Positions 41,238 through 51,311 of a DNA stretch of 64,000 bases are shown here, piece after piece. The stretch lies in assembly GCA_963576735.1 (NCBI GenBank), contig OY755186.1, positions 13,317,970 to 13,381,969 on the forward strand, written 5' to 3'. The position numbers and the translations under genes were made by a program. The DNA comes from Bedellia somnulentella. Its lineage: Eukaryota > Arthropoda > Insecta > Lepidoptera > Bedelliidae. Position 1 is the stretch's first letter. The number at the start of each line of letters is the position of its first letter. The notes under the pieces were generated by a model. That model was not told where the DNA came from. It searched no databases and worked only from the letters and a program-made list of their open reading frames with translations.

Positions 41238-41500
41238 GAGTTTGAGTCTTTTGCATGCATGCATGATTCTGTTTTGCACCTTCAAACACTTACAATAACT
41301 ATGGGAAGGAAAAGTTCGATTTTTCAACGTCGGTTTCCGTATATATTCAAAAGAAAATGTTTATTCTTAAATTAGCTTTCACTAAGTAGTAATTAGTGAA
41401 ATGATAGCAAGCATTACCGCATTCTTTAATAACGATTTCTAATATCTTTAATAAATTCTAATATTTTTCTGTTTCTATTTCTCAACAGATACCTACTACA

Positions 41501-41542
41501 ATGGGATGTGACAGTGAAAATAAATCGGACATGCCGTATAAG
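41501..41542 (+). CDS. SmydA gene 2, exon 1
   Basis: 14 codons ending MPYK at a GTAAAC donor, phase 0. PYK joined to AKTSDELGR continues the expected SMYD N-terminal pattern. A TTTCTCAACAG acceptor 12 bases before the ATG suggests a non-coding exon upstream. Confidence 0.72.
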
Positions 41543-44500
41543 GTAAACAGAAGAAATATAGACTACACTGCCTTAATCCTTAATAGATATTTTGTGTTTT
41601 CTTAGTCTAGAAATATCAATTTTCATCCCGTGGGTGTATTAGACGGTTGTGGGTCTTTTTGAGATGTGGTTGGAGAACCCACCACCAATCATCCTTTATT
41701 TTATAATACTTTCTAATCTACACTTTCGAATCCAGTTGAGGAATTTACAGTTCTGTAGCTCTAACTAGCCTTTTTGGGATTATAGCCGTGAGTATATGTT
41801 TGAGTAAAGAATCTCTCTCTAAAGATCGCAACACAATTGCGAAGAGCTTGCAAGATTATGTGAGCGATTGCTAAAATACATATATGCTCATCTCATGGCT
41901 ATACATTCCAAAAATGGGTAACCAGTCCTTCAGAATTTAGGAACCCTTTAGCCAATTTTGGAAATTGATTGGAGATAACACGGTCAAAATAAAGTATCGT
42001 TGGTGAGAGGTCTCCTGCCGTATCAATCACTTATATCCGTAGTCACCTCATACGCCACCCGCGGCAATGAATGGAGTAGTGCTATTCTGACCCGACATTA
42101 TACATCGTTAAAGTGATTGTTAAAAAAGATTTATAAGTAAAACGTTCTTTGCTGTGTATCCTCTAATCCTCTTACTTATAAAATTATATATTATACAGGT
42201 GAGATACCATAATGAGAATATTAAAGGTCTTGTATGAGAAGAATGACTTTATACAAAGTAGCCATCATAAGTTTCCTTGCTTCTTTTTAACGTAAAATAG
42301 GCAGAGCTTTAAAATCGGGAAATCTTTAGCCACTTTTGGTAGTTGAGTGGGGAAAAATACTATCACAAAGGATTGATTGTGAGTGACGAATTTTATCATC
42401 TTGGTCGCCTGACCTTCAAGGGAAGAAATAGGTTTGAGCTGTGCTTAGCCAACACAAAGTATGTGAGAGTATAAAAGAACATAATCATAACATGAACATA
42501 AACGTTCACGCCGAATATCTCCGAAGGAGTTGGCAGAGGTACTTATACTTCTGAACATCACGTGACTGTCACCTGGTGTTCAGAGTACCCACGTTTTGCA
42601 TGGACAGTATACTAATATGAAAGGGGGCCTATCGCCGTTTTGTAAGAATACACTGTCACATGACTAAGTACGACTCAGCCATGTGGGATTCCTCACGATG
42701 TTTTCCCTCACCGTTAACAAATGGTAAATTAACCGCACATGTGTCTTTAGAAAAGACAAATTGGTGTAGTGTAGGCCCAACCCGAGATTTGAACTCGTCG
42801 TTTGCACGATAACCGGTGTTCTACCCATTGAGCTATCAAGGTGATACCTAAGTATAAAAGAAATACGAGTGTATCATGGATGCAATAAATGTGTGGACAG
42901 TTAATATACAATTAAATATTTTTTTGAACAGAGGAATAAATATTCGCTTTGCTTTATTCAACATACGATAAGGGTGTACACAGGGAATATCACGGTGAAT
43001 GTAAATAAAATAGTGATTTTAAACAATTCGCGTGTCTTAAATCGATTTATTACGGCTTTATACATTTCGATCATCTCGCAAAATGTATCTTTTTGCTCGT
43101 TTTAAAGGTTCTCCTTTTCAGTTTTCTACACCATAAGTCTTGTCGTAATGAACAATGAGTGAGGTGAATTTTATATTTATAAAATTCACCACAAATTATG
43201 TTTTTTAGCGCCCTCTCTTAAATATTAAACGAACTTATGTAAGCATATCTACAGACTTAATTAAAGTGCTTCTATTTGACACAAGATGTCAGAACCATAC
43301 TTGCACATTAACGCCATCTGTACTTTAAGATGAAAACAGATATAATGTGTTTTCTTTTAGTATTGTTCTACACCAGTTACATTATTGTTTACAAGATGGC
43401 GTTGTACATACTGTAGCATGAATTTTTTCGTTTTGGTTTAGATAGCGAAAATAGAAATTGCAAGTTTAGCTCGTATTTATTTGCCATACCAGTTTACAGA
43501 TTAACTTTCTGGTGTTGGTTTGTTCAATAATGTTCCGTTTTATCGATGAGAATAATGTTAGCTTCAAACACGTAAGTTTTTAAACTTTTTGTACTTGCGT
43601 AATAGACCAAGTTAGAACTCTCAGTTGATAACTAGAAGTAAGGATACTTAAGCTCATTTCTCATTAAAACTCAACGTTGTTCTGAAATTTCGTTTCTAAA
43701 GAAGAATCATTTGTTGTTTATGCAGATTAAATTATATGGGGAAATTATATAAGTATACATAAACTAGCCGGCTAAAAGTATTTATTTATATTTTTTTGTT
43801 ATAAAAGTATTTTTTTTTTAATTAGTTAGCTGTAGTATTTGGATTCAGATATGTTTATCCTTTTATAACCTAGTACATTACAAGTAGTTACATTTAGGAT
43901 TTTTTGCGAAGTGTTTTACATACTTACATATACCATCGGTTATAATTCTCGAAAAGTAGATTCCTCCTTCAAATTAAGTAATAAACTTTTGCATATTAAG
44001 CAGTAAAAATATTGTACAACATAATATGGTTTGTGCGCCTCCTACGAGGACAGACGCGGGCAGAAATGCGCTAGATTTTATTAGCAGACACTACAACGAC
44101 ACAAGAAAAAATCGGTTAATTACTATTATCTCAAAAACTTTCGTTCACGCTGTATATCCCTGAAGAGGTGGTACAGATATTTCCGAATCGTACAAATACA
44201 CTGTCACATGCACGGTCACATGACTAAGTACAACTTAACTATATGGGTTTCCTTACAGTGTTTTCCCAACCGTTAACAACCATGATAAATTAAACACACA
44301 CATAGCTTTATAAAAACAAACAGGTGTAGGCCCGGAGCGGGATTTGAACCAACGCCGGTCTGAATGATAGGCGGGTGTTCTACCCACTGAGCTATCACGG
44401 TGCCTATTATCGTTTATTTATATTGTTTGTATCTCGAACAAATATGATTGAACTGCTTATTCAAAAGTTACATCATAATTGAAGTGAAGCTCCATTTACC

Positions 44501-45934
44501 CCTGACTTTTGTATTTCGCTTGTGACATCACTTCTCCTAAACGGCTGAGCCGGACTCTACCAAACTTTACATGATAGTCATAAGCATCGAGTGCCAAGAC
44601 ACAAAAAAAAATATGAATAATTATATAGTTAGAATGTTTTTTGTTCATGAAAACCTCATGTGGGGATTATTTCAAATAAATAATAATATATATATAAAGA
44701 CAAAGACAAAGACATTTATTAAAAAGAAAAACACATTACATTGGAATTTACAATGATTCACGCACTAGGCATTGCCTGTATCGCATGAATCTAGGGAACA
44801 CATTTAAAATACACAACAAATAATACAAGTCTTAATTAAGAAAAAAAAAACTGATTTAAATAAAAATAAAACTAACTAAATTAAAAAAAAAACCACCAAG
44901 GTGTATGTGTGTGTGTGTATTGGATATGTATGTGAGAATGAATGTATTTGTGACTGTGTATGTGCGAGGGTGTATATTTGTGAGTGTGTAAGAGTGTGTA
45001 TGTATGAATGTGTGTGTGAGAGACAACTACGAGACAACTTTTAGCAAAGCCTCTGTATCAGCGTACGAAATATTCATTAATTTTTTAAATAACTCTTTTT
45101 TACTCTTACTTTTATCACATTGTTTTAATGTGACAATATCTTTAACCAGTTTATTAAACAAGAAGGGAGATAAAAAACTAGGGAACCGTTGAGCAAAAGT
45201 AGTGCGAGTCACTGGTACCGGTAACTGAAATAAACGTTTGCTAAACATATCACTGCGGTGCTGTTGGCACATATTTTGTTTTGCAGCTAGAACAGCTCGC
45301 TGAATAAAAAGTTTGCGCACACTAAGAAAATCAGCTTCTTCATATAATGCTGAAGTGGAGTATCTTCGAGGTTTTCTTAGTAATGTCTTCAACACAGCTC
45401 TCTGGGCTCTCTCCAGGACAATCATGGTTGTAGTTGCACATCCACCCCAAACCAATATACAATAATTAAGTATAGATTGGCATAAAGCCAAATATACGGT
45501 GCGTAGTATCCTGCCATGCGTTACTTCACGCAGGGACCTTATAACAAAAATAATTTTCCGTAAACGAGCGGAAGTGATACTAATATGCTCCTTAAAGTTA
45601 AGATGCTCATCAATTACTATGCCGAGGTATCTAATCGAGCGGCACTTAGTAATTTCGTTGCATGATCATCCTACTGTCTCACTGCTGATATATATACATA
45701 CATATACTCACGGCTATATTTCCCTAGAAGGGGTAGCCAGAGCTAAGGAATTATAAATTCCTCAGCCACTTTTGGAAGTTGAGTGGGGAAAAGATGGTAA
45801 AACTAAAGGTTTTGGTAATGGGTCTCCAACCGCATCGCCCAAAAATCTAATAAAAAGCCCCAATACCCTTTGTCGCCTCTTACGACACCCGTGGGTAGAA
45901 AGGGGTAGCGACATTCTAAGCCGGCACAACACGG

Positions 45935-45993
<59 letters not shown>

Positions 45994-48900
45994 GATAGTT
46001 AGGCGTTCTCAACATTTGCGTTACAACAAAGGTAGACAAGTGGACTTCCGAAATGGTAAAAATCGGAGGTAGGGAACGCTAACACTACTTAAAAAAGTGC
46101 AAAAGAAACAAAGAAAAGAACATTTCGCACTGGAAGCCATTGACACTATAGCTCAAATGGCAGAGCGACGGGGGCGTATACCCGAAAATCGTGGGTTCGA
46201 TGCCCGCTGGTGTCGTTTTTTTCTTTTCCTTTATTTATCATACATACATACATATACTCACGGCTATAAATCACTAGAAGGGGTAGCCAGAGCTAAGGAA
46301 TTAGAAAAATACCCCAGCCACGGTTGGAAAGTTGAGTGGGGAAAAGATGGTAAAATAAAGGTTGTTGGTGATGGGTCTCCAGCCGCATCGCCCAAAAATC
46401 CCTTAAAAGCCCCAATACTTCTAGTCTAGTAATACCTCTAAAACTCCAATACTTAAAAGATAAAGATAAAAGATAAAAAATATTTATTTCAAAATAAAAA
46501 GAATTGTTCTCTATTTTTTGAACGTCACAAACTTACGTATAAGTTAAATCTTACTCTACTGACTCTACTTCGGATTCGGAAGGTGTATTGTTGCGAGAAG
46601 AACCCGTAAGAAACTCAGCAACACACATCTTTTCTTAGTCATATTACAATATTGTTGTATGTCTGGAAATATCCTGAATAGAGCCCTGGTGACACCAAGC
46701 AGTTTCATCTATCATATAATCATTTAAACTGTAATAAGCTTTTTAATGAAGACTGCGTTTTATAATTACTTTGAATTTCTTTTCTGTTAGATTCAAAATG
46801 TCATCAGGTATTTTATTATAAAATTTTACACATAACCCCATAAACTTACTTCTACTTATACTTCTAGTCAATAGTCTAGTCGTCTCTTACGTACACCCAC
46901 CGGAAGAAATGGGGTAGTGCTATTCTAAGCCGACACTACACAGCAACCTTTATTTATCCTTAATGAATAATCACCCTTATAAGTTTCCGAATGTAAGTCT
47001 ATGGGAAACAACTGTAAACAAAAATAGTGCGCCTCGACATCTGATACTCGACAATCACTCGCCACTTCGCTTCAATTTGGCATTGCGTAGCATTTATAGT
47101 AGTTAGCACTTAGATCTCAGCCACCCCCATCGTCGGTTACCCCTAAAACATTTGTCATATACCTACTTATCGTTATTTCTCATTATTTCAGGCTAAAACA
47201 TCAGACGAACTTGGTAGATATCTCGTAGCAGCCAGGGACCTATCTCCTGGAGACTTAGTCTTGACAGAACGTCCTTTAGTCTTCGGTCCAAAAGCGATGC
47301 TGGATCCTGAAGCTAGTATGCCGTGCGTGGGCTGTTATAAACCCGTGTTTACAGATGTTGGTGAACGATGTGCTAAGTAAGTGATTTCGCACTGTATCTC
47401 ATCATATATCGCCCAAAAATCCTTTAAAAATCCCAATTCCGTTAGTCGCCTTTTACGTACACCCACCGGAAGAAATGGGGTAGTGCTGTTCTAAGCTGAC
47501 ACTACACAGCTTATTAAACAAATGTAGTAATTGCATGAATTTTATCTTCTTTGAATAGAAAGTATTTTGACTATCTTTCTTCCTGCTTAAACGAGTCATT
47601 CTCAATGCCACTAAAATACGCCGTTATTTATTCTAAGCCCGTACTCACGGCTATACATCCCTAGAAGGGATAGTCAGAGCTTCAGAATAAAAAAATCCTC
47701 AGCCACTTTTGGAAGTTGAGGGAGGAAAAGATAGTAAAATAAAAGTGATGGATCTCCAACCGCATCGCCTGAAAACCCCTTAAGAAGCCCCAATTCCCTT
47801 AGTCACTTCTTACGATCACCCTTGGGAACAAATGGGGTAGTGCTATTCTAAGCGGACACAACACCGCAAAAATTTTTTCTTAAATATTCTAATTATTGTA
47901 ATGTTCTGATATTTTCAGATGTGGGTGGCCTGTATGCTCAGGGAATTGCCCAGGACTTAAAGATCCAATGCATCACGGGGTGGAGTGTGAAGTTCTCAGT
48001 GCCAGACCTGAGTGCGTTCTCGAGGACATGGCTAATTACTACAGGTTTGTATTGGCTTACTAATTGTATGCTTTTACTTAGATTATCATTACATTGGTAT
48101 CATGTTCAACACACTGACATTATAAAGAAAGCTCAGTGGGAGAGCCACGCTTAATATGCAGGAAACGCGAGTTCAAATTCTGAGTCGGGCCTTATGAAAG
48201 TTTCTTTTCCTTTCGAAATTACGAATCGGATTGAAATGAAATACACCCCTATCAATTGATATCTAACCTAGATTAGGGTTTAAATTAAGCTTGCACACGT
48301 TTTTTATTAATGGGTCTGTAGTGTTGGCTTAGAATAGCACTTACCCATTTCTACCTGGGGGTGTGGCGGGAGTACCCACTCAACTTGTGTAAGTGACTGT
48401 ATAATTTATAAACCTTAAGTTCTGGCTACAATTTTTTGCATAAGCCATGAGCATTGAGATGTACAGAAATCCATTATATTGGTTATTATAACCAGTTGCG
48501 ATAGCGCCTCTTTCTATCGACATCATTTTCTCATCATATTTGATGCAATTTTCATATATTCCGAAAAGTGGTAGCCCGAGAAGTTGATAGGGGACAATAA
48601 GGTAGAAATAAAGTATCGCTGGTGATGGCTGTCCTACCGCATCGCCTCTTATGACACCCGTGGGTGGAAAGGGGTACTGACATTCTAAACTGCAACTACT
48701 GTAGTTAAGGATGGAGTGCTAAAAAGAAAACTATACAATATTTATTCCGAAAAGACTAGTGCTACACCCAATGTATTGTTTTTTAAACATAACTTGTCAT
48801 AATTTTCAGACATGATGCGCTTCTTCCTCTGCGATGTATTCTACTACAATCAACGGACGTAGAAAAATGGAAGAAACTTAATGAGATGCAATCTCATATG

Positions 48901-50714
48901 GAGTGTAGGACTCCAGGAACTGAAGCGTTTGAGTGAGTAAATCATCACTATTTTGAACATGATTAGTGGAGTAGAAAATTTGAGTGATGATGATTCGATC
49001 TCCTTATCCCTTATCAAGGTTATAGGGCTCCAAAAAGGGATTCCAACTTTTTACCTTCTGTTAATCAATTTTTAGACCCAGAGATCATTGTAGAGATCTT
49101 TGCGGCGAATTGATCATCACATACATACATACATATACTCACGGCTATAAATCGCTTAACGGGGTAGACAGAGCTTTGGAATGAGAAATTCCTTAGCCAC
49201 TTTTGGAAGTTGATGGGGGAAAAGATGGTGTTACATCCGAATCACTATTTATTATAAATATTTTTGGTGACGGGTCTCCAACCACATCGCCCAAAAATCA
49301 TTTAAATAGCCCCTTTACCCTTAGTCGCCTCTTATGATCACCCACGGGTAGAAATGGGGTATTGTTATTCTAAGCCGACACTACACGGCAATTAAAATTA
49401 ATCATCCTCGAGCTTAAAGCCTCAGAGGCCACTCACGCTCCTGGAAAAATACATACACTACTCTAGATGACAACCTTGCTGGTGAGGCCGAAGAACCCCA
49501 AGTTAAAACCTCTCTTGACTGCCACTAGCATAGGCTCTCCGAAGAGCTCGATTTATATCAAAGTGATTGCTACAATATTGAAAGTACTTAAATTAGTTGT
49601 ATATTTTTGTTTCAGTGAAGCCGATGAATTCATAGTTGAATATTTGATGAACGGTTTTATCACGAAACTCGACGCTGCAACTCGTAAAAAATTGTTACCT
49701 AAGATAACACCAGAATTGATCCATACCATGTGTGGTATAATAGATACTAACGCTTTAGAAATAAGACATCCAGCTGGTTCAGAATTACTTGCTTTATACA
49801 CCAACACTTGTATAATGGAGCATAGTTGCATTCCAAATACAAGGCACAGTTTCAATACAAAACCTAAAGAAAAAGTGGATATTTTTAAAATAACCGTCAA
49901 AGTAGTAGTGCCTGTACTTAAAGATGAACATATAACAACTATGTATAGCCATGCTTTATGGGGCACCCAAGCTAGACGTCAACACTTAAAGGATACAAAA
50001 TACTTTGCTTGTAAATGTACTAGATGTAGTGATCCGACAGAACTTGGTACTTATCTAAGTGCTATGAGATGTTTGGGAGATGGTAATAATCCTTGTGATG
50101 GTATTCATTTGCCACTGGATCCTTTGGATGAAGAAACCGAATGGGCATGCAATAAATGTAACGTAAAAGTAGCAAATTCGCAAATAAATATGCTTATATC
50201 ACAAATGGGCGAAGAAGTCGAAAATGTACAAATGATGGGAGGATCTGTGACCATGCTTGAAAATCTTTTATGTCGTTTGTCAACCTTTTTACATCCGAAT
50301 CACTATCATATGTATTCTTTGAAGCATTCTCTGGTTCAGTTGTATGGAAGACAACCCAATTATATGTCGTCGGAAATTATAGATAAAAAAATAAGAATGT
50401 GTGAAGATTTAATTAAAATAACAAAAATTCTGGATCCTGGAAACGCAAGGCTAAGTTTGTACAGTGCTGTTTTGTACCATGAGTTGCATTCCGCTTTCGT
50501 TTTGAAATCTAAAAAGACTCAGAATGGTGGTGTCCAAAAGTCTTGTGATGAAATAAAATATTTTCTTACAAGTGCTAAGTCTGCAATTGATGAGGCAATA
50601 AATTGTTTGGAAAATGAGATTGAAGAAACAGCTGGAAAAAAACTTCTTGGTGTGATTCAACAAACGAAAAAGGATTTTGAAAGGTATCTAAGTGAAAAAA
50701 AGATGGTGCTTTAA
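41501..50714 (+). CDS. SET domain protein (SmydA-type paralogue without MYND finger), five exons
   Basis: Join of 41501-41542, 47192-47376, 47919-48044, 48810-48932 and 49616-50714, giving 524 residues; all junctions are GT-AG and in phase. It starts MGCDSENKSDMPYK, so no MYND finger precedes the SET domain. LGRYLVAARDLSPGD is the SET N-terminal motif. A Cys-rich zinc block (CVGC, CAKCGWPVC, C-x3-C) follows. MEHSCIPNTRH at 226-236 has Glu227 in place of the catalytic-motif Asn. HITTMYSHALWG and post-SET FACKCTRC complete the domain, then comes a helical C-terminus. The family is SAM-dependent methyltransferases; with Glu227 the activity is uncertain. AATAAA-type signals lie at about 50757 and 50777. 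SINEs crowd the introns. Confidence 0.88.
41620..42465. mobile_element. Cluster of three SINE-A copies in SmydA gene 2 intron 1
   Basis: About 41625-41800 is plus sense (CCCGTGGGTGTATTAGACGG to GTGAGTATATG). About 41880-42110 and 42290-42460 are minus-sense and diverged (CCAAAAATGGGTAACCAG; AGTGGGGAAAAATAC). Confidence 0.6.
42485..42844 (-). mobile_element. SINE-B copy
   Basis: It begins AACATAAACGTTCACGCCGA with the CCGAAGGAGTTGGCAGAGGT hairpin, and ends with a tRNA-like head, read inverted as TTCTACCCATTGAGCTATCA. Near full length. Confidence 0.85.
43530..43571 (+). CDS. Candidate alternative first exon of SmydA gene 2
   Basis: ATG opens 14 codons, MFRFIDENNVSFKH, ending in phase 0 at GTAAGT. 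That would splice correctly to exon 2 at 47192. Its length matches the 41501 exon. No protein similarity supports it, and transcription is untested. Confidence 0.35.
44140..44403 (-). mobile_element. SINE-B copy, internally deleted
   Basis: TTCACGCTGTATATCCCTGA, GAATCGTACAAATACACTGTC and TTCTACCCACTGAGCTATCA. The central CTGAACACCAGGTG block is missing. Confidence 0.8.
44690..45665 (-). mobile_element. 5'-truncated copy of the intact LINE
   Basis: The minus-strand frame (45027 to about 45660) reads ALCQSILNYCILVWGGCATT and RAVLKTLLRKPRRYSTSALY, close to the C-terminus of the 35507-38476 ORF2. Its 3' UTR also has a (TG)n-rich tract (44900-45025). It ends in a GTCTTT-type tail, seen inverted as AAAGACAAAGACAAAGAC. 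The endonuclease and RT core are absent. Confidence 0.88.
45692..45936 (-). mobile_element. SINE-A copy, full length
   Basis: ATACTCACGGCTATATTTCC to GCCGGCACAACACGGCAC. It abuts the LINE copy on one side and an (AT)n tract on the other. Confidence 0.82.
45937..45990. repeat. (TA)n microsatellite
   Basis: About 26 TA repeats without interruption. Confidence 0.95.
46064..46240 (+). repeat. Repeat ending in a tRNA-like sequence, copy 2
   Basis: Same block order as 39823-39995. It ends TTTCTTTTCCTTTATTTATC, directly against a SINE-A tail. Confidence 0.7.
46142..46214 (+). ncRNA. tRNA-like fold, copy 2
   Basis: Acceptor stem GACACTA with TGGTGTC, D stem GCTC/GAGC, T arm GTGGG-TTCGATG-CCCGC. 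The anticodon arm CGGG-GGCGTATA-CCCG is identical to copy 1. Relative to copy 1, acceptor pair 7 changes from G-C to A-T and pair 6 from G-T to T-G, so pairing is kept. A T7 run, a possible Pol III terminator, follows. Confidence 0.6.
46240..46945 (-). mobile_element. SINE-A copy split by a LINE insertion
   Basis: The tail and body (46240-46440) stop near AAGCCCCAATACTTCTAGTC. The head resumes at about 46868 with TAGTCGTCTCTTACG and ends GCCGACACTACACAGCA. Confidence 0.75.
46443..46865 (-). mobile_element. LINE 3' end nested in SINE-A
   Basis: Read on the minus strand it ends AAATAAATATTTTTTATC followed by (TTTATC)n, an A/T microsatellite tail. TCTAGTC-AGT-type sequence lies on both sides and may be a target duplication. 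The LINE clade was not identified. Confidence 0.55.
47192..47376 (+). CDS. SmydA gene 2, exon 2 (SET start)
   Basis: The acceptor is TTATTTCAG. It encodes AKTSDELGRYLVAARDLSP and ERPLVFGPKAM, with the first zinc ligands CVGC. It ends two bases into a Lys codon at GTAAGT. Confidence 0.9.
47400..47870 (-). mobile_element. Two SINE-A fragments in SmydA gene 2 intron 2
   Basis: 47405-47512 is a head piece (CGCCCAAAAATCCTTTAAAA to GCTGACACTACACAGC). About 47640-47866 is a longer diverged copy (ACTCACGGCTATACATCCCT to AGCGGACACAACACCGC). Confidence 0.72.
47919..48044 (+). CDS. SmydA gene 2, exon 3 (zinc-binding insert)
   Basis: Encodes CGWPVCSGNCPGLKDPMHHG and a Cys-containing ECEVL segment. The acceptor is ATTTTCAG and the donor GTTTGT. 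Confidence 0.88.
48130..48700. mobile_element. SINE fragments in SmydA gene 2 intron 3
   Basis: A SINE-B head lies at about 48130-48200 (AGCTCAGTGGGAGAGCCACG, GTTCAAATTCTGAGTCGGGC). A plus-sense SINE-A head lies at about 48318-48375. A minus-sense SINE-A without a tail spans 48540-48690 (AGTATCGCTGGTGATGG). Confidence 0.55.
48810..48932 (+). CDS. SmydA gene 2, exon 4
   Basis: Encodes HDALLPLRCILLQSTDVEKW and an acidic helix, like IAPLRVLLMRDKNP in paralogue 1. The donor GTGAGT follows GTTTGA. Confidence 0.85.
49113..49390 (-). mobile_element. SINE-A copy in SmydA gene 2 intron 4
   Basis: Full block order from ACATATACTCACGGCTATAA to GCCGACACTACACGGC, with a 17-base insertion near 49230 (TTACATCCGAATCACTATTT). 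Confidence 0.8.
49616..50714 (+). CDS. SmydA gene 2, exon 5 (SET core to stop)
   Basis: The acceptor is TTTGTTTCAG, followed by 366 codons. It contains the EHSC motif, post-SET cysteines (CKCTRC), DPTELGTYLS as in paralogue 1, a second zinc pair (CNKC) and the helical tail. Confidence 0.92.
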
Positions 50715-51113
50715 TAATTTATTTGTATTTATCAATGTAACCCAATCACGTGATAAAAATAAAACAAGTGTCGTGAATAAACAGGATTAAACATTTATAC
50801 TTTCATAGTTAAATAAAAAACTTTAACTCCAAAAAACATTACTCGTCTATCATTTGTTCTTAAATAAATAAATATGGTTTAATACTTATGTCTAAAAGTA
50901 AATCACAATAATAATATCACAGATCTTTTATACAAAATAGTCTAAATATGCAGTATAATAATTAAAATTAATTATTGATTTGTTTTGTAAATTCTTCAAA
51001 CGATCTTCAAAACAACTAAATTAGAAAATATATACTTCAGCACTTATAGGATAACTAATTCAAAGTTGACTAGTCTAGCTAAAATGTGATTTCAAAGAAT
51101 TCCTTTCTTGCTC
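50715..51113. other. 400-base space between convergent gene ends
   Basis: Holds the probable 3' ends of SmydA gene 2 (AATAAA-type signals at about 50757 and 50777) and of the protease gene. AT-rich, with no repeat recognised. Confidence 0.5.
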
Positions 51114-51311
51114 TTAACTTCTATGAGGATACCATGCTAATCTTGCATTTTGCTCTCCATCAATGACTCCGGAGATCCAGTTGGAGAATTGGGACACCCG
51201 TGTGTAAATACCAGGTTGTCGCGCTCGAGCACAACCACTGCCAGTTGATACAACACCAACTACCACTATTCTACCTTCTTGACGTACCATCAACGGACCA
51301 CCACTGTCAGC
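51114..51311 (-). CDS. Serine protease exon 6 (catalytic Ser)
   Basis: The acceptor is TTTTACCAG. Starts [20 protein letters not shown], then [18 protein letters not shown] and a 24-residue tail ending AWYPHRS-stop. Confidence 0.9.
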   Translation of the reverse strand, partial: ADSGGPLMVRQEGRIVVVGVVSTGSGCARARQPGIYTRVSQFSNWISGVIDGEQNARLAWYPHRS

